Program-made: the position numbers and the translations under genes | Part shown: in pieces, positions 54,288 through 63,309 of the stretch | Layout: every line of letters begins with the position of its first letter | Numbering within the stretch: the stretch's first letter is position 1 | The notes under the pieces: generated by a model | The model's input: the letters and a program-made list of their open reading frames with translations, nothing else | Told to the model about the DNA's origin: nothing | Databases searched by the model: none | DNA from: Companilactobacillus bobalius | GTDB taxonomy: Bacteria > Bacillota > Bacilli > Lactobacillales > Lactobacillaceae | Length of the DNA: 64,000 nucleotides | Direction of reading: 5' to 3' | Assembly (NCBI RefSeq): GCF_009764355.1 | Contig: NZ_LNUA01000076.1 | Coordinates: 1 to 64,000 of the forward strand

Positions 54288-54355
54288 TTGAAATACTAGT
54301 TGGCAAGTATGGAATGTTCCTAGAAGCTCGGTATTTTAGTACCGACGTAGTTCAC

Positions 54356-54526
54356 AGTGAAGGCGGCTTGATTATGAAAAAACATTTTCAAACGAAGACA
54401 GTTGATGATATTTCTGATGATTGGACAAATAATTCAGGTCTATTATTGGAGAATGATACTAGTAAAGAAAATGAGGCTGGTCAATATACTGGTACTTTAA
54501 ATTGGACAGCAATTAATTCATTGTAA
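54356..54526 (+). pseudogene. 3' fragment of a WxL-domain gene
   Basis: Directly after the IS right end the frame reads SEGGLIMKKHFQTKTVDDIS, DDWTNNSGLLLENDTSKENE, then AGQYTGTLNWTAINSL-stop. This matches the end of the lectin/WxL protein at 50775 (WSKNTGILLHSDG ... GKYTGTISWTLNNSI). It is the last 60 or so residues of a further WxL gene whose front was lost, probably in a rearrangement linked to the IS. No start codon context supports independent translation. Confidence 0.75.
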
Positions 54527-54565
54527 AAAAATAGACGGACTCGTTATGAGTTCGTCTATTTCTTT
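54526..54565. terminator. Bidirectional terminator
   Basis: AATAGACGGACTC, GTTAT loop, GAGTTCGTCTATT. It ends the WxL fragment and the converging Mga-like gene. Confidence 0.85.
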
Positions 54566-56078
54566 ACAAAACTTTTTTCTTTTTATTTGTGGTGATTTTA
54601 TTTTTAAGTTTTTTGACGTAGATTTGATTCAATTGAATCAATAACCAGATATAGTCTGGCCTAGTGGAGGAAATATCCCAGGGAATGACTTTAAGATTTC
54701 CTGGATACTTCTTTTTCTCGATATCCAATGGTAAGACATCCAATGAAGTGATTAAGACGTCGACATCATCGTAAACGTTACTTGGAACTACTTCAACGAA
54801 TTCGAGATTACGAACTGTTCTTAAAGCAACCTCAGCGGCCTGATTACCTGGGTCAATTAAGACTTTAACACGGATGAAATCTTCTTCACGAATTGTTGAA
54901 ATATAACTTGGCAAGATTTGATATAAATCTTTTGAAATTAATTCAGCCGCATTATAAATGCCCGGAAATTCATTTTGATCAACATTTGAGAAGAAGGTAT
55001 AAACGTCTTTGTACAAGTCAGTATATGATTGTTCATTACCCTCAGCGTACATTGTATCGAGATGCATCAAGGAATATGGCGCCATGATGTAATAGAAAAC
55101 AATATCACGGGTGACATAAGTCATGATGTGCTTCAAAGTCTTTTGATTATGATAAACAGTCATATCATCGTGATAATGCTCTTTAAGAAAATCTATAAAG
55201 TGATAAACGAGCGCGTAGAACTTCGGATTAATACGAGCATTAGTATTGATTGGTTGTTCAAAGGCGGTGTCACTAGGTTGAAAGGCTGTCTTTCTAAAGA
55301 GATTGATCAGCTTATTTTCATTATGTAAGGCATCTAGTGGCACAATTGGATAATCATCGTGAGTTAAAATCTCTTCACCTAGTTGTTGATTATCGAAGAC
55401 AACGTTGTAATATGGCAAATCTTCAATATAATTTCGTTTGATCAAACGAATTCTGGAGATTGCCAAGAAATACTTCAGTTGAAAATGTACGATTGGATTG
55501 TCAAAAGTTATTCCCGCTTTGGCAATAATTTGATCGATTGAGTTCTCTTGAATAAGGCTAAATGGCCATTCTTGAGCATGGTAAGTATACCAATAGACAT
55601 AATAAGCCATCCATCGGATATTTTTCTCATTACCCTTGATCTCAAGGGTTGAATTGGAAATTTTAAGTCCAAAGTTTTTAAGGAAGGCTCTGAATTTGGA
55701 CATTCGACGATTGAGAGTTGATTTACTAGTAAAGTGTTCGTTACTGAAACTCTCAAATGATGGATTAGCACTGGTCAGGCCATAATTAAAGGCCTGAAAA
55801 ACTACCGAGTTCTTAACTAAGTATAGGCGGTAAGTATCAATGAAAATTTTACTAAAGTCGATTGACTCAATCTTAGTGTCACTAGGATCGATATCAGGGG
55901 CGACATCGGCAAAATCTTCTAGCAGTGCTTGGAAAATGTTATATGTTTTTTGGTACGTAAATTGTAATCTACTACTAATATTACTCAAGTTTACTTCACG
56001 AGGAGGTAGCGACTTAATAACAGTTAGCATTCGATATTTCTCTACGTCTTGCTTAACTAAGAAAATTTGCTCCAACAT
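54564..56078 (-). CDS. Mga-like transcriptional regulator
   Basis: A 504-residue regulator of the Mga/AtxA type. N-terminal HTH units are at about 15-65 (SLPPREVNLSNISSRLQFTY) and about 100-140 (FSNEHFTSKSTLNRRMSKFR). A PRD-like helical centre follows, then a C-terminal EIIB-like domain (VLIDPGNQAAEVALRTVRNL; VDVLITSLDVLPLDI). Mga-type proteins are activators of surface-protein genes. Its place at the end of the WxL locus, convergent to it, makes the WxL and lectin genes likely targets (inference). ATG 56078 follows GGGGG; the longer start at 56096 overlaps that RBS. Confidence 0.85.
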   Translation of the reverse strand: MLEQIFLVKQDVEKYRMLTVIKSLPPREVNLSNISSRLQFTYQKTYNIFQALLEDFADVAPDIDPSDTKIESIDFSKIFIDTYRLYLVKNSVVFQAFNYGLTSANPSFESFSNEHFTSKSTLNRRMSKFRAFLKNFGLKISNSTLEIKGNEKNIRWMAYYVYWYTYHAQEWPFSLIQENSIDQIIAKAGITFDNPIVHFQLKYFLAISRIRLIKRNYIEDLPYYNVVFDNQQLGEEILTHDDYPIVPLDALHNENKLINLFRKTAFQPSDTAFEQPINTNARINPKFYALVYHFIDFLKEHYHDDMTVYHNQKTLKHIMTYVTRDIVFYYIMAPYSLMHLDTMYAEGNEQSYTDLYKDVYTFFSNVDQNEFPGIYNAAELISKDLYQILPSYISTIREEDFIRVKVLIDPGNQAAEVALRTVRNLEFVEVVPSNVYDDVDVLITSLDVLPLDIEKKKYPGNLKVIPWDISSTRPDYIWLLIQLNQIYVKKLKNKITTNKKKKVL

Positions 56079-56181
56079 GTTTGTTTCCCCCGGCAATGTT
56101 AAATTGTTAATTTAAAAAGATTAATAAATATAAGAAACACTACTTGCTACTATCTTAACATTTATTTATAATATTTTGTAA

Positions 56182-56437
56182 TCAGATAGAGGCGCAATTT
56201 TTATTAGTCGTGTTTTGGAGTACGATAGGGTACCTTGAAAAAACATTAAAGGAAAAGTTGCCGAAATCATTTTATCCCTACTTGATAAAGTTGATTGGGC
56301 TATTACTTAATAGGTGGTAGACTGTCGTACGTTCAGAGAATGAGTTTCTTATTTTTTGAAAAACGTTGAGCTATTGATTATTGGGATAATTATAATCCTT
56401 ATTGTCAGTAGTTCCTCTGATAATAGGGACTTTTTTT
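56182..56437 (+). promoter_or_regulatory. Lysine riboswitch (L box) with terminator
   Basis: Lysine-aptamer landmarks occur in order: AGATAGAGGCGCAA (from 56185), AGTCG, AGGGT, AAAGGAAAAG, TTGCCGAA and the late GGTGGTAGACTGTC (ends about 56327). The expression platform is a terminator, AGTTCC (56410-56415) with GGGACT (56426-56431) and seven T, just before the permease start. Lysine should cause premature termination. The match is by eye. Confidence 0.8.
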
Positions 56438-56463
56438 ATGTCCAAATAAAAGGGGAATGAAAG

Positions 56464-57912
56464 ATGGAAAATAATGATGTGAGTCGGTCGTTAAAGACTC
56501 GTCATCTATCAATGATTGCGTTAGGAGGTTCGATTGGAACTGGATTATTTGTTGCCAGTGGTTCTTCAATCTCAACCGCAGGACCTGGAGGAGCTCTGAT
56601 AGCTTATGCGGCTATCGGTATCATGGTCTATTTCTTGATGACAAGTTTGGGAGAAATGGCAACTTATATGCCGGTCTCCGGTTCCTTTGCAACTTACGCA
56701 ACTAAATTTATCGATCCAGCCTTTGGCTTTGCTTTAGGTTGGAATTATTGGTTTAACTGGGCTATTACCTTAGCGGTAGACTTATCAACTATTTCATTGG
56801 TTGTTAAGTATTGGTTCCCAAGTTGGACATCATGGAAAATAAGTTTAACTTTTATGATTGTTTTACTAGTAATTAATTTTATTTCAGTTGGATCATTTGG
56901 TGAAACTGAATATTGGTTATCATCAATTAAAGTTATTGCTGTAATCATCTTCTTGATTGTTGGTATCTTGAGTATTTTAGGTATTCTAGGCAATCAAAAT
57001 TTTGTTGGTTTAACTAACTACACTTACAAGAAAGCACCATTTGTTGGTGGAATACCGGCAATTCTGAGTGTATTCGTTGTAGCTGGTTTTTCGTTCCAGG
57101 GTACCGAGTTGATCGGAATTACCGCAGGTGAATCTGCTACACCCGAGAAGAGTATACCTAAGGCTATCAAGCAAGTCTTCTGGAGAATCTTGTTATTCTA
57201 CATATTGTCAATCGCCGTTATCGGTGCCTTGATTCCTTATACAAGTCCTAACTTATTAGGATCAGGAGCTGGCGATATTGCTATCAGTCCATTTACTATT
57301 GTCTTCAAAAAAGTTGGTATTCCACTAGCTGCTGGAGTAATGAATGCCGTTATTTTAACATCAGTTATTTCTGCTGCTAATTCAGGATTATATGCTGCCA
57401 GCCGTATGCTCTGGTCAATGAGTAAACAAGGCATGGCACCAAAGGCTTTCCAAAGAACCAATGGTCGAGGCGTTCCCGTATTTTCACTATTATTAACAGC
57501 TTTAGTTGGAGCCATCGCCTTGTTTACAAGTTTGTATGGTGATTCATTCTATGAATTGTTAGTTGCCGCATCAGGACTAACCGGATTCATTGCATGGTTA
57601 GGAATAGCCTTTTCACATTACCGTTTCAGAAAAGCATACTTGTATAAAGGCTATGATCTAGATGATCTTCGTTATAAAGCAAAGTGGTTCCCATTTGGAC
57701 CAATTTTAGCCATTGTTTTAGGAATTATTATTATCTTAGGACAAGACGTAAGATCAATGGTAGATTTCAATATCGGAAGATTATTGATTAGTTATAGTGG
57801 ATTGATTATTTTGTTCGTATGTTGGCTTTACTACAAGATTAGATATAAGACTAAGTTTTTGAAACTAGAAGATATCGATGTAAAACATGAACAAAAACAC
57901 AACCGCTATTGA
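56464..57912 (+). CDS. lysP: Lysine-type amino acid permease
   Basis: A 482-residue APC-family transporter with 12 helices. SLKTRHLSMIALGGSIGTGL with the family GGxIGxGLF element opens helix 1. FQGTELIGITAGES (helix 6 region) and SAANSGLYAASRMLWSMSKQ follow. The AAT subfamily takes up amino acids with protons. The lysine riboswitch directly upstream makes lysine the likely substrate, so the lysP name rests on regulation plus family. AAAGGGG precedes the ATG. Confidence 0.88.
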   Translation: MENNDVSRSLKTRHLSMIALGGSIGTGLFVASGSSISTAGPGGALIAYAAIGIMVYFLMTSLGEMATYMPVSGSFATYATKFIDPAFGFALGWNYWFNWAITLAVDLSTISLVVKYWFPSWTSWKISLTFMIVLLVINFISVGSFGETEYWLSSIKVIAVIIFLIVGILSILGILGNQNFVGLTNYTYKKAPFVGGIPAILSVFVVAGFSFQGTELIGITAGESATPEKSIPKAIKQVFWRILLFYILSIAVIGALIPYTSPNLLGSGAGDIAISPFTIVFKKVGIPLAAGVMNAVILTSVISAANSGLYAASRMLWSMSKQGMAPKAFQRTNGRGVPVFSLLLTALVGAIALFTSLYGDSFYELLVAASGLTGFIAWLGIAFSHYRFRKAYLYKGYDLDDLRYKAKWFPFGPILAIVLGIIIILGQDVRSMVDFNIGRLLISYSGLIILFVCWLYYKIRYKTKFLKLEDIDVKHEQKHNRY

Positions 57913-57949
57913 TATTTAAGTTAGTTTAAATTATTATTAGAAATGAATA

Positions 57950-58162
57950 TAACGCTAAGAGAGTGCCTACTCATAAACCTTTCAGAGAAGCGATGGTTGG
58001 TGAAAATCGCAAAGGCTTTTATTCCAGCATTCTGGCAACGGGTAATGCCGTTCGGGTTGATCCGATAAAGTCTGAAAGTGCAGTGTATTTGCGTACACTG
58101 AAACTGGGTGGTACCGCGAATGGTCGATTCGTCCCTTTATTGGGATGAATCGGCCTTTTTTT
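57950..58162 (+). promoter_or_regulatory. T-box leader of serS
   Basis: The T-box sequence CTGGGTGGTACCGCG is at 58104-58118. Upstream lies a stem I region with the AGAGA-like internal part (from about 57956). Downstream is the terminator GGTCGATTCGTCCC (58122-58135), TTTATT, GGGATGAATCGGCC (58142-58155), T7. Uncharged tRNA-Ser would favour the antiterminator and allow serS transcription. I did not fix the specifier codon. Confidence 0.85.
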
Positions 58163-58172
58163 GTAGAGAGCG

Positions 58173-58314
58173 GAGCAGGGGCGTTCAGCTCCCGAGGATT
58201 AAGACTACTTATCTCAGTCGGTAGCGAAGCGCCGGCAGAGATAAGTTGACTTAACCGGAAGGAGTTGTCCCTGCGAAGCTCGTTTCCACTATAAAAAATA
58301 GAACAATGGTTATC
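58173..58314 (+). ncRNA. Long structured RNA element between T-box terminator and serS
   Basis: A rod-like hairpin folds from 58173 to 58281: CAGGG/CCCTG, CAGCTCC (58186-58192)/GGAGTTG (58261-58267), GG-TTAAG/CTTAACC (58250-58256), a perfect ACTTATCTC (58207-58215)/GAGATAAGT (58238-58246) and a capping GCGAAGC. Its 3' flank, 58276-58314, recurs at the window start (16-54). It resembles neither SRP RNA nor RNase P RNA. It could be a member of a lactobacillar structured-RNA family or a mobile repeat. Confidence 0.6.
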
Positions 58315-58386
58315 AAAAAAAATTTCACCCCAAACCAAAAAAGAGTACAAACTCTCTCAAGCCAAAAATCAAAAAGGAGAATCTCA

Positions 58387-59676
58387 ATGTTAGATATCAA
58401 ATTGATTAGAAAAGATCCAGAATGGATCAAGAACAAGTTAGCATCACGTGGAGTAACTAGTGATGAAATTGATGAATTGCTTGGCTATGACAGCAAACGT
58501 CGTGAATTATTAGTTAAGAGTGAAACCCTTAAAGAAAAGAGAAACACTGTTTCTCAAGGTATCGCTACTAAGAAACGTAATAAAGAAGATGCCAGTGACG
58601 AAATTGCTGCTATGAAGCAAGTTGGTTCAGACATTAAGGACTTGGATGCTGAGCTTGAAGAAACAGAAGGAAAAATGAACTATATCTTAGTTCGTCTACC
58701 TAATATTCCTGATGATTCAGTTCCTGTTGGACCTGATGAAAGTACTAACGTTGAAATCCGTAAAGTCGGTGCTATTCCTAAGGAAGGTTTCAAACCTCGT
58801 CATCACTGGGATATCGGTGAAGAACTAGGAATCTTAGACTTTGAACAAGCTACTAAAGTTGCTGGTTCACGTTTTGTTTACTACATTGGCATGGGTGCTA
58901 GACTTGAACGTGCTGTTTACAACTTTATGTTGGATCAACACCAAAAGGAAGGCTATACAGAAGTTATCCCTCCATACTTGGTAAACAACGATGCCATGTT
59001 TGGTACAAGTCAATTCCCTAAGTTTACTGAAGACGTTTATACAGTTATGGTTGATGAAAACCCACTAACTTTGATTCCTACAGCTGAAGTACCTTTGACA
59101 AACTACTTTGCCGGTAAGATTTTGAATGAAAAAGACTTACCTAAGTACGTTACAGCTCTAACACCTTGTTTCCGTTCAGAAGCAGGTAGTGCTGGTCGTG
59201 ATACTCGTGGTTTGATCCGTATGCACCAATTCAATAAAGTTGAAATGGTTAAGGTTACAAAACCAGAAGAATCATACAATGAACTAGAAAAATTGACAGC
59301 TAATGCTGAAAATATTTTGAAACAATTAGGACTACCATATCACGTTATCGTACTTTCAAGTGGGGATGCCAGTTTCAGTTCAGCTAAGACATACGATCTT
59401 GAAGTTTGGATGCCTGCTCAAGACAAGTATCGTGAAGTTTCAAGTTGTTCAAACTGTCTTGACTTCCAAGCTCGTCGTGCTCATATCCGTTACCGTGACG
59501 AAAATGGTAAGACAAAGTTGGCACATACTTTGAATGGTTCAGGACTTGCTGCAGGTCGTACCGTAGCTGCTATCCTTGAAAATTACCAAAATGAAGATGG
59601 ATCAGTTACAATTCCTGACGTATTGGTACCATACATGGGTGGAATTACAAAAATTACTAAAGAAAATGCCAAATAA
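58387..59676 (+). CDS. serS: Seryl-tRNA synthetase
   Basis: A 429-residue class II synthetase charging tRNA-Ser. The N-terminal coiled-coil arm is about 25-105 (from [20 protein letters not shown] to [15 protein letters not shown]). The catalytic core has [30 protein letters not shown] (motif 2, about 258-277) and [20 protein letters not shown] (motif 3). ATG 58387 follows AAAGGAG; the longer frame from 58306 lies in the leader. It is regulated by the T-box upstream. Confidence 0.97.
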   Translation: MLDIKLIRKDPEWIKNKLASRGVTSDEIDELLGYDSKRRELLVKSETLKEKRNTVSQGIATKKRNKEDASDEIAAMKQVGSDIKDLDAELEETEGKMNYILVRLPNIPDDSVPVGPDESTNVEIRKVGAIPKEGFKPRHHWDIGEELGILDFEQATKVAGSRFVYYIGMGARLERAVYNFMLDQHQKEGYTEVIPPYLVNNDAMFGTSQFPKFTEDVYTVMVDENPLTLIPTAEVPLTNYFAGKILNEKDLPKYVTALTPCFRSEAGSAGRDTRGLIRMHQFNKVEMVKVTKPEESYNELEKLTANAENILKQLGLPYHVIVLSSGDASFSSAKTYDLEVWMPAQDKYREVSSCSNCLDFQARRAHIRYRDENGKTKLAHTLNGSGLAAGRTVAAILENYQNEDGSVTIPDVLVPYMGGITKITKENAK

Positions 59677-59740
59677 GTATTGACTCAATCCCAATAGATT
59701 GATAAGATTTAATAGTTCTGTTAAAGAGCTATTGAATTAT

Positions 59741-59813
59741 TCCGGATTAGCTCAGTTGGTAGAGCATCTGACTGTTAATCAGGGTGTCGTCAGTTCGAGT
59801 CTGACATCCGGAG
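59741..59813 (+). tRNA. tRNA-Asn (GTT)
   Basis: A 73-base cloverleaf: acceptor TCCGGAT/ATCCGGA, D arm GCTCAGTTGGTAGAGC, anticodon loop CTGTTAA with GTT, T arm with GTTCGAG. CCA is not encoded. It sits 64 bp after serS. Confidence 0.96.
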
Positions 59814-59851
59814 TTATAAATACTTAGGAAATCCTAGGTGTCTTCAATAGA

Positions 59852-59889
59852 AATACATCTAGTTCATTTGAATTAGATGTATTTTTTTT
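59852..59889 (+). terminator. Terminator after tRNA-Asn
   Basis: AATACATCTA and TTAGATGTATT with a T run. Confidence 0.85.
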
Positions 59890-59907
59890 ATAGGATTTCT
59901 TTTTCTT

Positions 59908-59980
59908 GCCGTGTTAGCTCAGTTGGTAGAGCATCGGTATCGTAAACCGGCGGTCACAGGTTCGACTCCTGCACACGGCA
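59908..59980 (+). tRNA. tRNA-Thr (CGT)
   Basis: A 73-base cloverleaf: acceptor GCCGTGT/ACACGGC, D arm GCTCAGTTGGTAGAGC, anticodon loop ATCGTAA with CGT, T arm GGTTCGACTCC. It reads ACG codons. CCA is not encoded. Confidence 0.94.
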
Positions 59981-60007
59981 TAATAAGAATGTCAGTTAAA
60001 AAAGAAG

Positions 60008-60048
60008 AGCCTTTGAATACTGTTAGATCAGCATTCAAGGCTTTTTTT
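60008..60048 (+). terminator. Terminator after tRNA-Thr
   Basis: AGCCTTTGAATAC and GCATTCAAGGCT with a T run of eight. Confidence 0.85.
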
Positions 60049-60342
60049 TATTTGTAAAAATCCAAGAATGTCAGAGAAAATCAAATGACTTTGCACGAAA
60101 GTTTGCACGGCTGATAACTTTTTCGATTTTAAATTTGTCGTGCAAATTTTTAACAATTCATATGTATGCCTTTTCAAAGAAGATTATTTTACAAATCAAA
60201 GAATATCAAAAAAATGTTATAAATTTCCCTAAGCTATATAAATTTACTCGCATTAATTATATAATGACTGTATTAGATAATGAATTGAGAAATACCTCCC
60301 AGGGGAAACACAGACGTGTTTCTCCATTTTTTTGATAAAAAA
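60049..60342. other. Intergenic region with TTTGCACG repeats and a terminator-like hairpin
   Basis: No convincing gene. TTTGCACG occurs twice (about 60092-60111) and its complement CGTGCAAA once (about 60139-60146), 30 bases on. GGGGAAACAC/GTGTTTCTCC (60302-60325) followed by seven T looks like a terminator, so a short transcript may end at about 60333. A 66-codon frame at 60135-60335 runs through this hairpin and is not supported. Remains of an element next to the tRNA are possible. Confidence 0.3.
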
Positions 60343-60374
60343 TAAACAAAAAAGCTAACCTGAAGAGGTTAGCT
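60343..60374 (-). terminator. Terminator after fumarate reductase gene
   Basis: AGCTAACCT/AGGTTAGCT (60353-60374) with TTTTTTGTTT on the minus strand. Confidence 0.8.
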
Positions 60375-60418
60375 CATGAAATTGAAGTCGACAATTAAAT
60401 CTATATTGTTGGCTTTTT

Positions 60419-62238
60419 TTATTCAACTTTATTTAAAGCATTTTGAACGGCTTCTTTAATGGCTTTACTTGAAGCTGAAGCACCAGAAACGGTATCGACA
60501 TCGACAGAATTCTTAGCGACGATTTCTTTTGGAAGTTCTTCAACAGCTTTCAAACCGTAGTCGTCGGATTCACTTTGTTTCAAAACTTCGATATCTTGAA
60601 TATTTTTGTCGTCATCAACTGTGACACGGACAACGATTTCGTTACCCATACCGGCAGTTGATTTACCGATATATTGATTATCATTTGTTTCGAAATGTTC
60701 TTCGGCAATATCGGAACCGAGTCCTTCTTCATGGATGCTGGCTGAAGTTTGAGCATCAACATTTGTGGTAGTAGCTTCAGATTTTACACTAGCAGCATTT
60801 TCACCAGCAATCTTACCAAAGATTAAATTCTCGGCTAAATGCTACCACCGTTGTATTGACGTCCCATCAAACTACCTAATTCACCGGCAGCATAAAGATG
60901 AGGGATTACTTGATCATCGTTGTCGACCACTTCGGCATGAGAGTTGTGAACTGGACCACCTTGAGTATTCAATAGACCTTGCACCATTGCTAGAGCATAA
61001 TAAGGACCATCGTCAAAAGCAGTCAAGGTTTCAGGATCACGATTGAAAGCATAGTCACGTTTTTGTTCGGCAAAGTAATTGAAGTCTGTAATAGTTTTTT
61101 GCAACTTATCAACATCGACATCCAAAACTTTGGCCAAACTTTCAAGATTGTCAGCTTTAACGACAGCTTTCAAAAATTCTGGGTAAGGAGCATTTTTATC
61201 GTTAGATAATTCATCGTACTTCTTTTGATCAAAGACGACGTAGGGATGACGTTGAGCTAGAGGGATTCTCCAGTTGCCGTGGTCTTGAATGTGACCGTGT
61301 CTGTGGATTTCATTTTCATCGAAGTAACGAGTTCCATCGTCACCGACAACAATCAAGCTGCCTTGATGGAAAGCGGGCCAGTCAAATGGCAAAAATTGTG
61401 AACGTTGGCCTTTGGCAGGTTTAGGTGTCAACCCATGGAAGATACCGTATGATTCATAATTGTTCATGTTGTAAAGTTGAGCACCGACCTCGCTAGCCAT
61501 TTTGACGCCAATACCTTTGTTGTAGAGAGAACCAATGGGATTCAAGCTAGTTTCGCCTAAGTAGTTTTCAATCATTTTAGGATTGTTTTCAAAACCACCA
61601 GTTGCCATTACAACACCATTATTGGCTTTAACGTTTAATAATTTACCGTCACGTTCAATTTGAACTCCGACAATTGCCTTAGTTTCTGGATTTTGAATTA
61701 AGTGCTTTGCAGGTGTTTGATAAAGGACATCAATTTTATCAGCACGGTCGAGAACTTGTTGACGTAAATTCTTCCATAAAGCTGAATCGGCCACACCTTC
61801 ATGGACAGCAACTAGTTCATGGGTAGCTTGACCTCTAAATTCGGGATATTCGTGAGCCATAAAGTATAAAGCTTTGGAAACAGGTGATTCTGGATGTTGA
61901 CCCATAACAAAAGGTTTTACACCCAAATATTTTTCTAGATAATCAGGAATTTTGTACAATCCCTGAATGAAAGTTTCCATTAAATCTTGATCATAAGCCA
62001 ATGGGTAGGCCAAATCTTGATAATATTTTCTCAAATCATCAAGGTTGTCACCTGAAGAAATAACTTGTCCGGCGTAGCGAGTATTGCCACCTTCATGACC
62101 CTCGGGAGCTGAATCAGTAATTAAGACCTTAGCATTGTTGTCGGCCGCAAATCTTGCAGCAGTAGCACCAGCACCACCAAAGCCTAAGACGATTACATCA
62201 TAAGTAGCATTCCAATTTAGTTTTGAATCCTCAAACAT
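60419..62238 (-). pseudogene. Fumarate reductase-type flavoprotein with FMN-binding domain, frameshifted
   Basis: A soluble flavoprotein (no signal peptide) that would reduce fumarate or a related acceptor. The FAD domain starts YDVIVLGFGGAGATAARFAA and carries VVMATGGFENNPKMI, ending GELGSLMGRQYNGGS. There one A is missing (about 60841-60843): the frame gives I-stop, while the next frame continues LAENLIFGKIAGENAASVKS into a C-terminal FMN-binding domain with DTVSGASASSKA, the ApbE flavinylation motif (Ser in place of the usual Thr). Restoring one base gives about 605 residues. ATG 62238 follows GGAGTG. The adjacent apbE supplies the covalent flavin. Real lesion or sequencing error. Confidence 0.85.
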
Positions 62239-62294
62239 ATCATTCACTCCATTTCCGTAAGGTGTTATGGTTAATATAACTCTAAATTGTGACA

Positions 62295-62312
62295 TTGTGA
62301 ACGTTTTATAAA
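62295..62312. promoter_or_regulatory. Weak Rex-like site between flavoprotein gene and apbE
   Basis: TTGTGAA, four bases, TTATAAA: the left half matches the Rex consensus (TTGTGAA-N4-TTCACAA), the right half has three mismatches. An extra TTGTGAC lies just upstream (62287). It shares ATTGTGAACG with the better site at 63310. Confidence 0.35.
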
Positions 62313-62337
62313 TCTGGAATTGAAATCGAGGATGAAA

Positions 62338-63267
62338 ATGAGTTTAGTTAATAAGAAGTATTATGCCCTAGGAACCTTGATCAATCTGACCGTTGCGACT
62401 CCAGCCGGAGAGGAAGAGTTGGATGCAGCTTACGAGTTGATTAAAAATTTTGAAGATAAATTGACCGTCAATCGTGATCAATCTGAAGTTATGTCCATCA
62501 ATTATTCAGCTGGAATCAAACCAGTAGCGGTACCAACTGACACTTACGATTTAATCAAACGTGCAGTATTAGTTAGTCGTCAGCATTTAGGTTTCAATGT
62601 TGCGATTGGACCATTGGTTAAGTTGTGGAAAATAGGTTTCAAAGGTGCTAACAAACCCAGTGATGCCGATATTAAAGAACGTTTACGTATCATTGACCCT
62701 GAAAGGATCAAATTGGACGATGAACAGCAAACTGTCTTTTTGGAAGAAAAGGGTATGGAAATTGACCTAGGTGGAATTGCTAAAGGCTATATTGCTGATA
62801 AAATCAAAGCCCTGTGGTTAAGTATGAATGTTGAAACGGGCATTATCGATTTGGGTGGTAATGTACTTTTAGTCGGTCCCAGTGTTCATGAAGATAAGAT
62901 GTGGAATATCGGTGTCCAAAATCCAGTAGAAAAGCGGGATGTGTCGTTAGGTGTTTTGCATACTACGGCCAAGTCAATTGGAACGTCAGGTATTTATGAA
63001 CGTAAACTAGTTATTGATGGTCATGAATATCATCATATGTTCGATTCCAAAACGGGCTATCCTATCAAAAATAATCTTGCCAGCGTGACGATTGTTAGTG
63101 ATAAATCAATTGATGGAGAGATTTGGTCAACCGTTGGTTTCTATCAAGGTATCGAAAAAGGATTGACTTTGATTGAAAGCCAACCTGGTGTTGAAGCTAT
63201 TTTCATCACGAAAGATTTGGAATATCAGACAACTAGTGGACTACGTGACAAGTTTTTTAAAATATAA
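62338..63267 (+). CDS. apbE: FAD:protein FMN transferase
   Basis: A 309-residue ApbE enzyme, here without an export signal or lipobox, that attaches FMN covalently to Ser/Thr in FMN-binding domains. Visible are YYALGTLINLTVA, a GFNVAIGPLVKLWKIG stretch, MEIDLGGIAKGYIADKI (about 143-159), GIIDLGGNVLLVG, and HHMFDSKTGYPIKNNLASVT (the metal site). ATG 62338 has GAGG 6 bases upstream. It is divergent from the flavoprotein whose FMN-binding domain is its expected substrate. Cytoplasmic location of both agrees. Confidence 0.93.
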   Translation: MSLVNKKYYALGTLINLTVATPAGEEELDAAYELIKNFEDKLTVNRDQSEVMSINYSAGIKPVAVPTDTYDLIKRAVLVSRQHLGFNVAIGPLVKLWKIGFKGANKPSDADIKERLRIIDPERIKLDDEQQTVFLEEKGMEIDLGGIAKGYIADKIKALWLSMNVETGIIDLGGNVLLVGPSVHEDKMWNIGVQNPVEKRDVSLGVLHTTAKSIGTSGIYERKLVIDGHEYHHMFDSKTGYPIKNNLASVTIVSDKSIDGEIWSTVGFYQGIEKGLTLIESQPGVEAIFITKDLEYQTTSGLRDKFFKI

Positions 63268-63309
63268 CAATTATATATCATAACAATTCCAAAATTGTGT
63301 TGATTTATA

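Larger units (their letters stand above)
53155..54355 (+). mobile_element. IS605-like element remnant with internal deletion
   Basis: A tnpA 3' fragment on the minus strand and a 5'-truncated, frameshifted tnpB on the plus strand lie back to back, as in divergent IS605-type elements, but the 5' ends of both are missing. A right-end hairpin CGGTA/TACCG (54329-54344) followed by GTAGTTCAC (54347-54355) resembles an IS200/IS605 right end. The element borders the 3' fragment of a WxL gene. It cannot move by itself. Confidence 0.75.

Noticed and set aside
58160..58290. SRP RNA or RNase P RNA as identity of the structured element
   Set aside because: The conserved SRP tetraloop region and the RNase P core sequences are not present.
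60135..60335. 66-codon plus-strand ORF after tRNA-Thr
   Set aside because: No ribosome binding site, low-complexity composition, and it runs through a terminator-like hairpin.
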